Positions 1 through 7,073 of a stretch of DNA of 64,000 nt are shown piece by piece. The stretch comes from DAITPV01 sp050692555 (GTDB lineage: Bacteria; Actinomycetota; UBA4738; CALAEC01), in assembly GCA_050692555.1 (NCBI GenBank), contig JBOGVS010000013.1, positions 1 through 64,000 on the forward strand, read 5' to 3'. Every line of letters starts with the position of its first letter. Position 1 is the stretch's first letter. The position numbers and the translations under genes are program-made. Under the pieces are notes generated by a model. It ran no database searches. It was not told the origin of the DNA and worked only from the letters and a program-made list of their open reading frames with translations.

Positions 1-848
1 ACTCGGTGGCCCCGCTGGCCAAGGAGGAGGCCCGCGGCAACGTGGTCCAGGCCCTCAAGGAAGGCGACTGGACCGGCAAGACCGTAGTGGTCCGGGTCAA
101 CGGGGTGTACACGAAATGGTGCGCCCACGACGTGCTCCACGTCGTGGAGAACGCCGGCGAGCTCCTGGACTGCATCATGATCCCCAAGGTCGAGTACGCC
201 TCCAACGTGGAGTTCGTCGACAATCTCCTGCGGATGATCGAGGAGACCACCGGCCCGGAGAAACGGATCGGGCTGGAGGTGCAGATCGAGACCGCCACCG
301 GCCTTCGAAACATCCACGAGATCGCCGGAGCATCGGACCGCTCGGAGACGCTCATCTTCGGACCGGCCGACATGAGCGCCTCGCTGGGACTTCCCACGGT
401 GACCGCCGGGCTGCCGATGCCCGGGTACCCCGGCGACCACTGGCATCACGTGCTGTCCACGATCCTCATCGCCGCCCGCCACGCGGGACTCCAGGCCATC
501 GACGGCCCGTACCTCCTGATCAAGGACCTCGACGGGTTCCGGGAGATGGCTATCCGGTCCCGGGCCCTGGGCTACGACGGCAAGTGGGCCCTGCACCCCG
601 GCCAGATCGACGTCCTCAACGAGGTGTTCAGCCCGAGCCAGGAGGAGTTCGACAAGGCCGAGGCCATGCTCGAGGCCTACCGTCACGCCACCGAGGTGGA
701 AGGCATCGGCGCGGTGATGTTCGGCAACGAGATGATCGACGAGGCCAGCCGGAAGATGGCCGAGCAGCTCGCCGCTCGGGGCCGGGCCGCCGGGCTTTCT
801 CCCAGGAAGACCTGGGAGGAGTTCAAGACGGAGTGGGAGGCCGAGTGA
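1..848 (+). CDS. HpcH/HpaI aldolase / citrate lyase beta-type CoA-ester lyase (5' end cut off by window)
   Basis: The reading frame is open to the left edge and the first visible residues (SVAPLAKEEAR) match the usual interior motif EDSVAP..KxxAR of CitE/malyl-CoA lyase proteins. The GTG at 6 is therefore unlikely to be the start, and roughly 40-50 residues lie outside the window. Visible family motifs are IETATGLRNIHEIA, the metal/substrate segment IFGPADMSASLG and KWALHPGQIDVLNEVFSP. Such TIM-barrel, Mg-dependent lyases cleave or form (methyl)malyl-CoA-type thioesters; the true substrate is not readable. It overlaps the following acyl-CoA dehydrogenase by 4 bp (GTGA), so they are translationally coupled. 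A MaoC hydratase that probably belonged to the same operon now lies beyond the AbiE pair. Confidence 0.85.
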   Translation, partial: SVAPLAKEEARGNVVQALKEGDWTGKTVVVRVNGVYTKWCAHDVLHVVENAGELLDCIMIPKVEYASNVEFVDNLLRMIEETTGPEKRIGLEVQIETATGLRNIHEIAGASDRSETLIFGPADMSASLGLPTVTAGLPMPGYPGDHWHHVLSTILIAARHAGLQAIDGPYLLIKDLDGFREMAIRSRALGYDGKWALHPGQIDVLNEVFSPSQEEFDKAEAMLEAYRHATEVEGIGAVMFGNEMIDEASRKMAEQLAARGRAAGLSPRKTWEEFKTEWEAE

Positions 849-2023
849 GCTCCGTCGATCTCACCGACGACCAGCGGGCCATCGTCCAGGCCGTCAGGGA
901 GTTCGTCGAGCAGGAGGTGTACCCGGTCGCGGAGGACCTCGAACACCGGGACGAGTTCCCCGACAAGATCGTGGAGCAGATGAAGGAGATGGGGCTGTTC
1001 GGCCTCACCGCCCCCGAGGAGTTCGGCGGGGCCGGCATGGACCTCATGACCTACGCGCTGGTGGTGACGGAGCTATCTCGCGGGTGGATGTCGCTCTCCG
1101 GCGTCCTCAACACCCACTTCATGGGGGTGTACCTCCTCAACAAGCACGGGACCGACGAGCAGAAGCAGAAGTGGCTCCCGAGGATGGCCACCGGGGAGCT
1201 CCGGGCCGCGCTGTCGATGTCCGAGCCCGGCGCCGGCTCGGACGTCCAGGCCATCCAGTGCAAGGCCATCCGCGACGGCGACGACTACGTGGTCAACGGC
1301 CAGAAGATGTGGGTCACCAACGGGCTCCGCGCGGGGCTGGTGGTGCTCCTGTGCAAGACCGATCCCTCCGCCGACCCGCCGTACAAGGGCATGAGCCTGC
1401 TGTACGTGGAGAAGGAGCCCGGCGCCCAGAAGTTCGAAGGCATCACGGTCCCGCCGAACATCGAGAAGATGGGCTACCACGGCGTGGAGACCACGGAGCT
1501 GGTCTTCGAGGACCACCGGGTCCCGGCCGCCAACCTTCTGGGCGGGGAGGAGGGCAAGGGGTTCCACCAGGTGCTCGACGGGATCGAGGTGGGGAGAGTC
1601 AACGTGTCGGCCCGGGCCGTGGGCCTGGCCACCCGGGCGTTCGAGGAAGCAATCCGGTATGCCCAGGAGAGGAAGACGTTCGGGAAGCCGATCGCCCAGC
1701 ACCAGATGATCCAGGAGAAGCTGGCCCACATGGGAACCCTGCTGGAAGCGTCGAAGCTGATGATGCTGTCGGCGGCCAGGAAGAAGTCGGCGGGGGAGCG
1801 TTCCGACCTGGAAGCCGGGATGGCCAAGTACTTCTGCTCCGAGGCCTGCCACGAGATCGTCACCGAGGCCCTCCGGGTCCACGGCGGGTACGGCTACTCG
1901 GCCGAGTACACCATCGAGCGCCTGTATCGCGACGCGCCGTTCCTGCTGATCGGCGAGGGCACCAGCGAGATCCAGAAGGTGGTCATCGCCCGCCAGCTTC
2001 TGGAACGGCACAAGCAGAGCTAA
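845..2023 (+). CDS. Acyl-CoA dehydrogenase
   Basis: This 392-residue flavoprotein has the complete acyl-CoA dehydrogenase architecture: N-terminal helical domain, FAD/substrate beta domain (MSEPGAGSD, then KMWVTNG) and C-terminal helical domain with RxxFGKPIAQHQ. The catalytic base is probably Glu371 in the motif GEGTSEIQ, the position used by short-chain acyl-CoA dehydrogenases. It would introduce the 2,3 double bond in an acyl-CoA and pass electrons to ETF. The GTG start at 845 overlaps the lyase stop; the frame is also open upstream, but that part is a shadow of the lyase gene. The substrate is unknown; with a malyl-CoA-lyase-like gene upstream and a MaoC gene at 4141, a branched dicarboxyl or methyl-branched acyl-CoA route is plausible. 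Confidence 0.92.
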   Translation: MSSVDLTDDQRAIVQAVREFVEQEVYPVAEDLEHRDEFPDKIVEQMKEMGLFGLTAPEEFGGAGMDLMTYALVVTELSRGWMSLSGVLNTHFMGVYLLNKHGTDEQKQKWLPRMATGELRAALSMSEPGAGSDVQAIQCKAIRDGDDYVVNGQKMWVTNGLRAGLVVLLCKTDPSADPPYKGMSLLYVEKEPGAQKFEGITVPPNIEKMGYHGVETTELVFEDHRVPAANLLGGEEGKGFHQVLDGIEVGRVNVSARAVGLATRAFEEAIRYAQERKTFGKPIAQHQMIQEKLAHMGTLLEASKLMMLSAARKKSAGERSDLEAGMAKYFCSEACHEIVTEALRVHGGYGYSAEYTIERLYRDAPFLLIGEGTSEIQKVVIARQLLERHKQS

Positions 2024-2036
2024 TCTGCGCAGAGTC

Positions 2037-2876
2037 TCAGGCGTAGTACAGACGATCTGTTAGAGCCCGTATTCGCGTGCGCCGCTGAGTCTGGGCTTCA
2101 GCACTCAGGGGTCGAGCCCCATCGATCGCCACGAGACCGGCTCCTTTTGGCCGGCCGAAGTCTCGCCGTAGCACACTCTTGGCCTTCTTTCCGACTGCGC
2201 TCTGAAGTTCTGCATCCCCTCGGACGCCGGCTACTGCCGTGATTTCCAACATCCTCCAAACATCTACAGCGTCCCGGGTCGCGTTGCGTCGGTCCCAGGC
2301 CAGCGCCTTGATAATGAGTCCGGACAGTTCATCAGCCAGGACTACGATTGTCTTGAGAACTGTCGAGTTGAGGCGGTGCAGCTCGAGCTCAACCTCCACG
2401 CCGTCGCGAGCGAGGGCCATCGCAAGACCCGGGACCTCGGTCGTCGTCACGTCTTGATCGACGTACACGTTGTCGCGTGGGCGGCTTGTGTAGGAGGGTA
2501 TGAGGATATCGACAATGGCCTGATGAGGCTCCGGCTTGCCCTGCTGGCTGTCATCAAGATCGCCCAGGGGTCGACCGTACGTGCCGCCAGCTACCCGCTC
2601 GTACCCAAGATTCTGCAGATGCCGTATGAGGGCACTATCCCGAAGAACGATCGGGTGAACTCCTAAGTCCGCGTCTTGAGTTTCCCGAAGAAGCTGCTTG
2701 GACAGACCCCAGCGATGCACGTGGAGAGAAACCATGTATCCACCGATCAAGCGACCTGCACCAGGAGCTCCCAATGTGAGCGCGCTAGAGATGTCGGCCA
2801 AAGCCACGAATCCCGCGTCTTCCGCGAAGGAAGTCGCAACCAGTTTGAGGGGCCCTACGGGGCCTTGAGGATCCAA
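2037..2876 (-). CDS. AbiEii-like nucleotidyltransferase toxin of a type IV toxin-antitoxin pair
   Basis: This protein of about 279 residues has a GG pair near residues 45-46 followed by TQDADL at 66-71, resembling the GG...TxDxD metal-binding core of AbiEii/MNT nucleotidyltransferases. The rest is helical and not assignable by eye. It sits downstream of, and overlaps by 22 bp, a winged-helix AbiEi-like protein, which is the normal antitoxin-toxin order. The first possible start is a TTG at 2876; a later start is possible. Known AbiEii toxins act as GTP-binding nucleotidyltransferases that stop growth or abort phage infection; that role is inferred from family and context. Base composition is visibly more AT-rich than the flanking metabolic genes, suggesting acquisition by transfer. 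Confidence 0.7.
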   Translation of the reverse strand: MDPQGPVGPLKLVATSFAEDAGFVALADISSALTLGAPGAGRLIGGYMVSLHVHRWGLSKQLLRETQDADLGVHPIVLRDSALIRHLQNLGYERVAGGTYGRPLGDLDDSQQGKPEPHQAIVDILIPSYTSRPRDNVYVDQDVTTTEVPGLAMALARDGVEVELELHRLNSTVLKTIVVLADELSGLIIKALAWDRRNATRDAVDVWRMLEITAVAGVRGDAELQSAVGKKAKSVLRRDFGRPKGAGLVAIDGARPLSAEAQTQRRTRIRALTDRLYYA

Positions 2877-3877
2877 TTCCGCAGTTGTTCGGCAGCCTGT
2901 GCCCTGTCGTCTCCCCCAAGATCATGCAGGTCCCAGATCATTTGGATTTCATCTGCGAGGGGAATCTCGTGAAGGCCGATGTGTCCGACCAGAGGGTGGT
3001 GCCGGAAGACCGTGTTGTCGGCCGGCACCCGAAGAATGAGGGTGGCATCGGACCTTCCTTCAGCTTCCGTCATCTCCAGGGGTTTCAGGTTAAGGGACCG
3101 TTGTGCATACACGACGACCTGGCTGGGTGAACGCCAAGGCGAGATCAGATCCGGTCCGACATCAGCCGAGATTGCAATGTCAGTGGGGCGTCTCGTGGGC
3201 CGTAACTCAACGAGTTGAGCGGCAAGCTCGGTAGGGGAACGGAAGCTGTAGAAACAGGTCTCGGTACCCCCGGGTCCTCGATAGTCACGGAGGAAGGCAT
3301 CTAGGAGTTCCGGACGATTCACATGCCACCCGCTCTCTCGTCTACTGGTCAGCCCGGCACTATTCAATTGAGCGAGCACCTGAGAGGCACGAGGTTGTGA
3401 AACCTGCGCGATGTTCGCAAGCTCTGTAGGACCCCAAAGGATATCCTCCCGTGCTTCGCTCACGAGGAAGCGGATGATTCGTAAGGCCCCGGTGCCTCCA
3501 GGGATGGATCGGGTGTGAGTACGCCTTTGAGCAGGCTTCCCTCGTCTTAACTGGATGCGAAATTGCGGTGCACGCAGGTCGGCATTCCCTGCTTCGTCTG
3601 CCCACGACCAGCCCTTTTTTGTGATCGTGGCTCCAATTCCTGGGGATACGTAAGGCGCGACGAGCATCGGTGCGCCCCGGCTCCCAAGATCTAGATGTTG
3701 TTTGCGGAGGGAGGCGATTTCATTGGGGTACGGTGGACGCCGCCTTATGATTACGGCGAATCGGCGGGTTACCCCGTCGATATCCACCTCGAGCAGGGCA
3801 TCGGCCGGTGGGCTGGCGGGGCGCTCCCTCACACGTGCCCCTGCGTCCTCCAGGGACTTTCTGATAGTCATAAGCAT
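2855..3877 (-). CDS. AbiEi-like antitoxin / winged-helix autorepressor
   Basis: This protein has about 340 residues. The N-terminal part contains PMLVAPYVSPGIGATI...GWSWADEAGNADL, a pattern seen in AbiEi-type antitoxins that resembles a restriction-endonuclease-like fold. It is followed by a winged helix around residues 150-185 (LANIAQVSQPRASQVLAQLNSAGLTSRR) and a C-terminal domain. In-frame starts exist at 3895, 3886, 3883, 3877 and 3871. ATG 3877 is preferred because it lies 7 nt after a perfect TATAAT, the leaderless spacing seen elsewhere in this window; ATG 3871 is the alternative. In AbiE systems this protein represses its own operon by binding inverted repeats at the promoter, and such repeats are present here. 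It overlaps the toxin gene by 22 bp. Confidence 0.72.
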   Translation of the reverse strand: MLMTIRKSLEDAGARVRERPASPPADALLEVDIDGVTRRFAVIIRRRPPYPNEIASLRKQHLDLGSRGAPMLVAPYVSPGIGATITKKGWSWADEAGNADLRAPQFRIQLRRGKPAQRRTHTRSIPGGTGALRIIRFLVSEAREDILWGPTELANIAQVSQPRASQVLAQLNSAGLTSRRESGWHVNRPELLDAFLRDYRGPGGTETCFYSFRSPTELAAQLVELRPTRRPTDIAISADVGPDLISPWRSPSQVVVYAQRSLNLKPLEMTEAEGRSDATLILRVPADNTVFRHHPLVGHIGLHEIPLADEIQMIWDLHDLGGDDRAQAAEQLRNWILKAP

Positions 3878-3925
3878 ATTCATCATTATAAGCACTGTGC
3901 TTAACCTGTCAAGAACGCTTATGAC
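3867..3925 (-). promoter_or_regulatory. AbiE promoter embedded in a symmetrical four-box operator
   Basis: On the minus strand, -35 TTGACA (3912-3907) and -10 TATAAT (3890-3885) are separated by 16 nt, a consensus sigma-70 promoter unusual for this GC-rich window. A 15-bp perfect palindrome TAAGCAC-T-GTGCTTA (3889-3903) fills most of the spacer. A second inverted repeat, GTCATAAGC (3867-3875) and GCTTATGAC (3917-3925), brackets the promoter. Both repeats share the same centre (3896). The four TAAGC/GCTTA boxes are therefore spaced exactly 18 bp apart within each half. Binding of the AbiEi-like protein here would occlude both promoter elements. Confidence 0.8.
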
Positions 3926-4140
3926 AGACCGGACACGAAGCCATGAGCGATCGGTTGCCGGTCTGGCTTCCTTCCCATGCCCTAGTCACGGCCTGCTTCA
4001 AACGACCGACCTAGCCGTGTCAAGTTCCCTGGCTTCACTTGGATGAGGCATGGGCCCTGGCCGACGGCGCGTAACCCGAAAGCGTCTTCCAACTCTCCAC
4101 GCAATCCCGCGCTAGCATCCATCTTGTAACGGAGGTGCAA

Positions 4141-4647
4141 TTGGGAGACGCGAGGCCGTTCGGGCGATACTTCGAGGACTTCGAGGTCGGGGACGTCTAC
4201 AAGCACTGGCCCGGGAAGACCATCACCGAGTACGACGACCACCTGTTCTGCGCCATCACCTGGAACCACCATCCGCTGCACACGAACGCGCACTACGCCG
4301 AGACCCAGACCCAGTTCAAGCGGAACGTGGTGGTGGGCAACCTGGTGTACTCGCTGGCCCTGGGGATGAGCGTCCCCGACGTGTCCGGCAAGGCCATCGC
4401 CAACCTCGAGGTGGAGTCGCTCCAGCACAAGGCCCCGATGTTCCACGGCGACACCCTGTACGCGGAGACCACGGTTCTGGACAAAAAGGAGTCGTCCTCG
4501 AAGCCGGATCGCGGCGTGGTCACCGTGGAGACCCGGGGCTATAACCAGGACGGCGCCGAGGTCCTGTACTTCCGCCGCAAGGTGATGGTCCCCAAGCGCG
4601 GGTCCGTTCCGGAGCAGCCCGGCCGCCCGGAGCCCGCGGAGGGGTGA
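4141..4647 (+). CDS. MaoC-family (R)-hydratase / mesaconyl-CoA-type hydratase
   Basis: This single hot-dog domain protein of 168 residues begins FGRYFEDFEVGD. The hydratase motif is present in the variant form EYDDHLFCAITWNHHPLHTNAHYA, with Asp and His as catalytic pair. The TTG at 4141 is chosen over the GTG at 4135 because the Shine-Dalgarno GGAGG occupies 4131-4135 and would overlap the GTG. Proteins of this kind hydrate or dehydrate 2-enoyl/3-hydroxyacyl-CoAs and are often encoded beside CitE-like lyases, as in methylmalyl-CoA/mesaconyl-CoA conversion. Its likely partners are the lyase and dehydrogenase ending at 2023, from which it is now separated by the AbiE pair. Confidence 0.87.
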   Translation: MGDARPFGRYFEDFEVGDVYKHWPGKTITEYDDHLFCAITWNHHPLHTNAHYAETQTQFKRNVVVGNLVYSLALGMSVPDVSGKAIANLEVESLQHKAPMFHGDTLYAETTVLDKKESSSKPDRGVVTVETRGYNQDGAEVLYFRRKVMVPKRGSVPEQPGRPEPAEG

Positions 4648-5207
4648 CCGCCGGGCGAACGAAGCGACCGGCCTCCACCTCGGCGCGCACGCGTCAGTGG
4701 TGGGTTATCGGGGGGACCGCCGCCGCGGCGGTGGCGGCGGGGATCGTGGTGTGGCTCACCGCCGGCGGGCCGGAGTCGGTGGGCACGTTCACCGATCCGT
4801 TCCCCACAGAGGCCACCGGCACCGACGGCCCTCTGAGCTTCGAGATCCGCAGCGCGGACTGCGGGTTCGACAACGTCATCGGACCGGGGGACCGGGTCAG
4901 CGCCGAGGGCAAGTTCTGCTCGATCACCGCCCGGGTGGTCAACGGATCGGATGCTCCGGCGCCGCTGGACCTGGCGTGTCAGTACCTGGTCACCGCGGAC
5001 CGCGAGCTGTACCCGATCCACGATCGGGCCACTCGGATCGGCGTCGAGCAGCAGCCGTTCGACGCCGGGATCCCCGCCGGATCCGAGGCCCTGGTGGACC
5101 TGGAGTTCGACATCCCCGAGGGGGTGGGCTCGGTGGCCGCGGAGCTCCACGGCACCTGCGGGTCGCCCGGCGTGGCCCTCGCGGCGAACGCCCCACCGAC
5201 CAGTTAA
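4644..5207 (+). CDS. Membrane-anchored extracytoplasmic protein, DUF4352-like
   Basis: This is a 187-residue protein. Residues 1-18 are basic, residues about 19-43 form one hydrophobic membrane segment (WWVIGGTAAAAVAAGIVVWL), and the remainder is an acidic extracytoplasmic beta-rich domain. The pattern SITARVVNGSDAPAPLDLACQYLVTADRELYPI resembles DUF4352 immunoglobulin-like domains of actinobacterial lipoproteins, including paired cysteines. The GTG start overlaps the MaoC stop (GTGA), so it is co-transcribed, although a metabolic link is not obvious. Function unknown. Confidence 0.75.
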   Translation: MTAGRTKRPASTSARTRQWWVIGGTAAAAVAAGIVVWLTAGGPESVGTFTDPFPTEATGTDGPLSFEIRSADCGFDNVIGPGDRVSAEGKFCSITARVVNGSDAPAPLDLACQYLVTADRELYPIHDRATRIGVEQQPFDAGIPAGSEALVDLEFDIPEGVGSVAAELHGTCGSPGVALAANAPPTS

Positions 5208-5222
5208 GGGGACCGACCGGAG

Positions 5223-6317
5223 CTATCCGCCCAGGCCGAACCGGGCCTCGGCCACGGTCAGGTCGCCGTCCCGGCGAAGCTCCAGCCTCCCGCCGGCCTT
5301 CTCGCACAGCCGGGCCGCCACGAACAGTCCCAGGCCCAGTCCCCCGCGAGTGCGCTGCGTGGACATGTCGCCCTGGGTGAACGGGCCGAGCAGCGACGGG
5401 TCGGGCTGGAGGTCGCCGGCGTCGGTGACCCGCAGCACCCCTTCGCGACCCTGCCGCCACACCCGGACCTCCACGGGCCGCTTCCCATGGATCAATGCGT
5501 TGGAGACGAGCTCGTGGGCCACCCTGGCCAGGTGATGGGGGTGGACCCCGATCCACCTCTCCTCCGGGACCTCCACCCGGTCGGGGCGTTCCGGCAGCTC
5601 CGCCATGGCCAGACCAACGGCGTCTGCCGGGTTGGAGGAGGTCTGCACGGGAGGGACCTCCCCGATCAGCTCCAGGCCCTGGACCATGCGCTCGAGGTCG
5701 CCGGCCCGGTTGAGGGCGGCGTCGACCAGGTCGGATCCCGCATGGTTGAGTCCCGCCCCCTTGACGTATTGAAGGGCCCCGACGATGACCGTGAGGGGCG
5801 TGCGGAGCTCGTGGGAGAGCACCTGCATGAACTCCTCTCGAGCCTGCGCCAGTCGCTCGGCGTCGGCGCGACGCTGCTGCTCCTGGGCCAGCAGGGTTCG
5901 AAGGTCCGCCAGGGCATGGGGAACCACCCGCTCGTCCAGTTGTCCTTCGCCGCCCTTGGCCTTGCGGATCGCCGAGATCAGCCCATCGATCGAGGTGCCC
6001 TTGACCAGGTAGCCGGTGGCCCCCGCGGACAACATCTCTCGCACCGACTCATGGTCGTCGTGCGCGGTAAGGGCCAGTACCCGGATGTCGGGGAACCGCC
6101 GGGTGATGTCCGTGGTCGCTGCCACCCCGTCTCCCTCGGGCATCCGAACGTCCATCAGGATGACGTCCGGGTGGAGCTCCTCTGTGCGCGCCACCGCCTC
6201 CCGGCCGGAGCTCGCCTCGCCCACGACTTCGATGCTGGGGTCAAAGGCAAGGGCCCGGCCCAGGATCGCTCGGCTCTCGGCGGCGTCGTCCACCACGAGC
6301 ACGCGCAGGACTGCCAT
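5223..6317 (-). CDS. Receiver domain fused to a soluble histidine kinase (REC-HisKA-HATPase)
   Basis: This is a 364-residue signalling protein. The receiver domain (1-120) has acidic pocket D10/D11, phosphoacceptor D56 (LMDVRMP), T84 and K106. After a coiled linker (about 135-162) comes HisKA with phospho-His H169 (SHELRTPLT). An ATPase domain follows with N-box VAHELVSNALIHG and G-box GGLGLGLF. There is no membrane segment and no separate sensor domain, so it is cytoplasmic and probably takes its input through the receiver. It likely forms part of a phosphorelay whose other members are not nearby. It is transcribed alone, convergent with the DUF4352-like gene and divergent from the glycosylase. 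Confidence 0.9.
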   Translation of the reverse strand: MAVLRVLVVDDAAESRAILGRALAFDPSIEVVGEASSGREAVARTEELHPDVILMDVRMPEGDGVAATTDITRRFPDIRVLALTAHDDHESVREMLSAGATGYLVKGTSIDGLISAIRKAKGGEGQLDERVVPHALADLRTLLAQEQQRRADAERLAQAREEFMQVLSHELRTPLTVIVGALQYVKGAGLNHAGSDLVDAALNRAGDLERMVQGLELIGEVPPVQTSSNPADAVGLAMAELPERPDRVEVPEERWIGVHPHHLARVAHELVSNALIHGKRPVEVRVWRQGREGVLRVTDAGDLQPDPSLLGPFTQGDMSTQRTRGGLGLGLFVAARLCEKAGGRLELRRDGDLTVAEARFGLGG

Positions 6318-6355
6318 GGGCTCCCGGGTAGGGTACCTCCGGGAACCCCCCGAAT

Positions 6356-7069
6356 ATGGGACATCCGCGACTGCTTGCTCGCCTGAGGCAGGAGGTGGTG
6401 GTCTGCCGCAGGTGCCCTCGTCTGGTGGCCTGGCGGGAGGCGGTGGCGGCCGATCCCCCCAAGCGGCATGCGGGGGAGACCTACTGGGCCAGGCCGGTGC
6501 CGGGCTTCGGGGACCCCGACGCCTCGGTGCTGGTCGTCGGGCTGGCCCCGGCCGCCCACGGAGGCAACCGGACCGGCAGGGCGTTCACCGGCGACCGGTC
6601 GGGGGACTGGCTGTTCGGCTCCCTGCACCGCACGGGCTTCGCCAACCGGCCGCGGTCGGAGCACCGCCGGGACGGCCTTCGGCTGCGGGGCCTGTACATC
6701 GCCGCGGTGAACCGATGTCCGCCGCCCGGGAACCGCCCCACGCCCGAGGAGCGGGACCGGTGCCTTCCGTTCCTGGTCCGCGAGCTGGGGCTGCTGGACC
6801 GGGTGCGGGTCCTGGTGGCCCTGGGGTCGTTCGCCTGGGACGGGGCCCTCCGGGCCGTAGCGGCCCTGGGCCACCCGGCGCCGCGCCCCCGCCCCCGGTT
6901 CGGCCATGGAGCCGAGGCGCGCGCCGGCCCGTACGTCCTCCTGGGCTGCTACCACCCCAGCCAGCAGAACACCTTCACCGGCGTGCTCACCGAGGACATG
7001 CTGGACGAGGTGTTCATCCGGGCCCGGTCGCTGGCCGGAAGAAGCCAGCGGGGGCCGGCGTTATCCTGA
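6356..7069 (+). CDS. Family 5 uracil-DNA glycosylase (UDGb type)
   Basis: This 237-residue protein has the signature GLAPAAHGGNRTGRAFTGD, the active-site motif of family 5 (UDGb) glycosylases, and the C-terminal motif CYHPSQQNTFTG. Four cysteines fit an iron-sulphur cluster: CRRC near residue 17 and a second pair in NRCPPPG...RDRC. The enzyme removes uracil, and in family 5 also hypoxanthine or xanthine, from DNA and starts base-excision repair. GC-rich organisms with high cytosine load commonly keep it. The ATG at 6356 lacks a clear Shine-Dalgarno. Confidence 0.93.
   Translation: MGHPRLLARLRQEVVVCRRCPRLVAWREAVAADPPKRHAGETYWARPVPGFGDPDASVLVVGLAPAAHGGNRTGRAFTGDRSGDWLFGSLHRTGFANRPRSEHRRDGLRLRGLYIAAVNRCPPPGNRPTPEERDRCLPFLVRELGLLDRVRVLVALGSFAWDGALRAVAALGHPAPRPRPRFGHGAEARAGPYVLLGCYHPSQQNTFTGVLTEDMLDEVFIRARSLAGRSQRGPALS
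7062..7067 (+). promoter_or_regulatory. -10 box TATCCT of a leaderless transcript
   Basis: TATCCT ends 6 nt before the GTG start of the ABC transporter at 7074 and overlaps the end of the glycosylase gene. No Shine-Dalgarno precedes the start. Together this fits a leaderless mRNA beginning at the start codon. Confidence 0.5.
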
Positions 7070-7073
7070 GTAC

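Noticed and set aside
116..844. Long plus-strand open frame upstream of the acyl-CoA dehydrogenase, and many similar long frames opposite other genes (for example 1073-2011, 10611-12353, 50692-52872, 57068-58576).
   Set aside because: They are Arg/Pro/Gly-rich shadows created by high GC content; only the parts matching known domains were kept.
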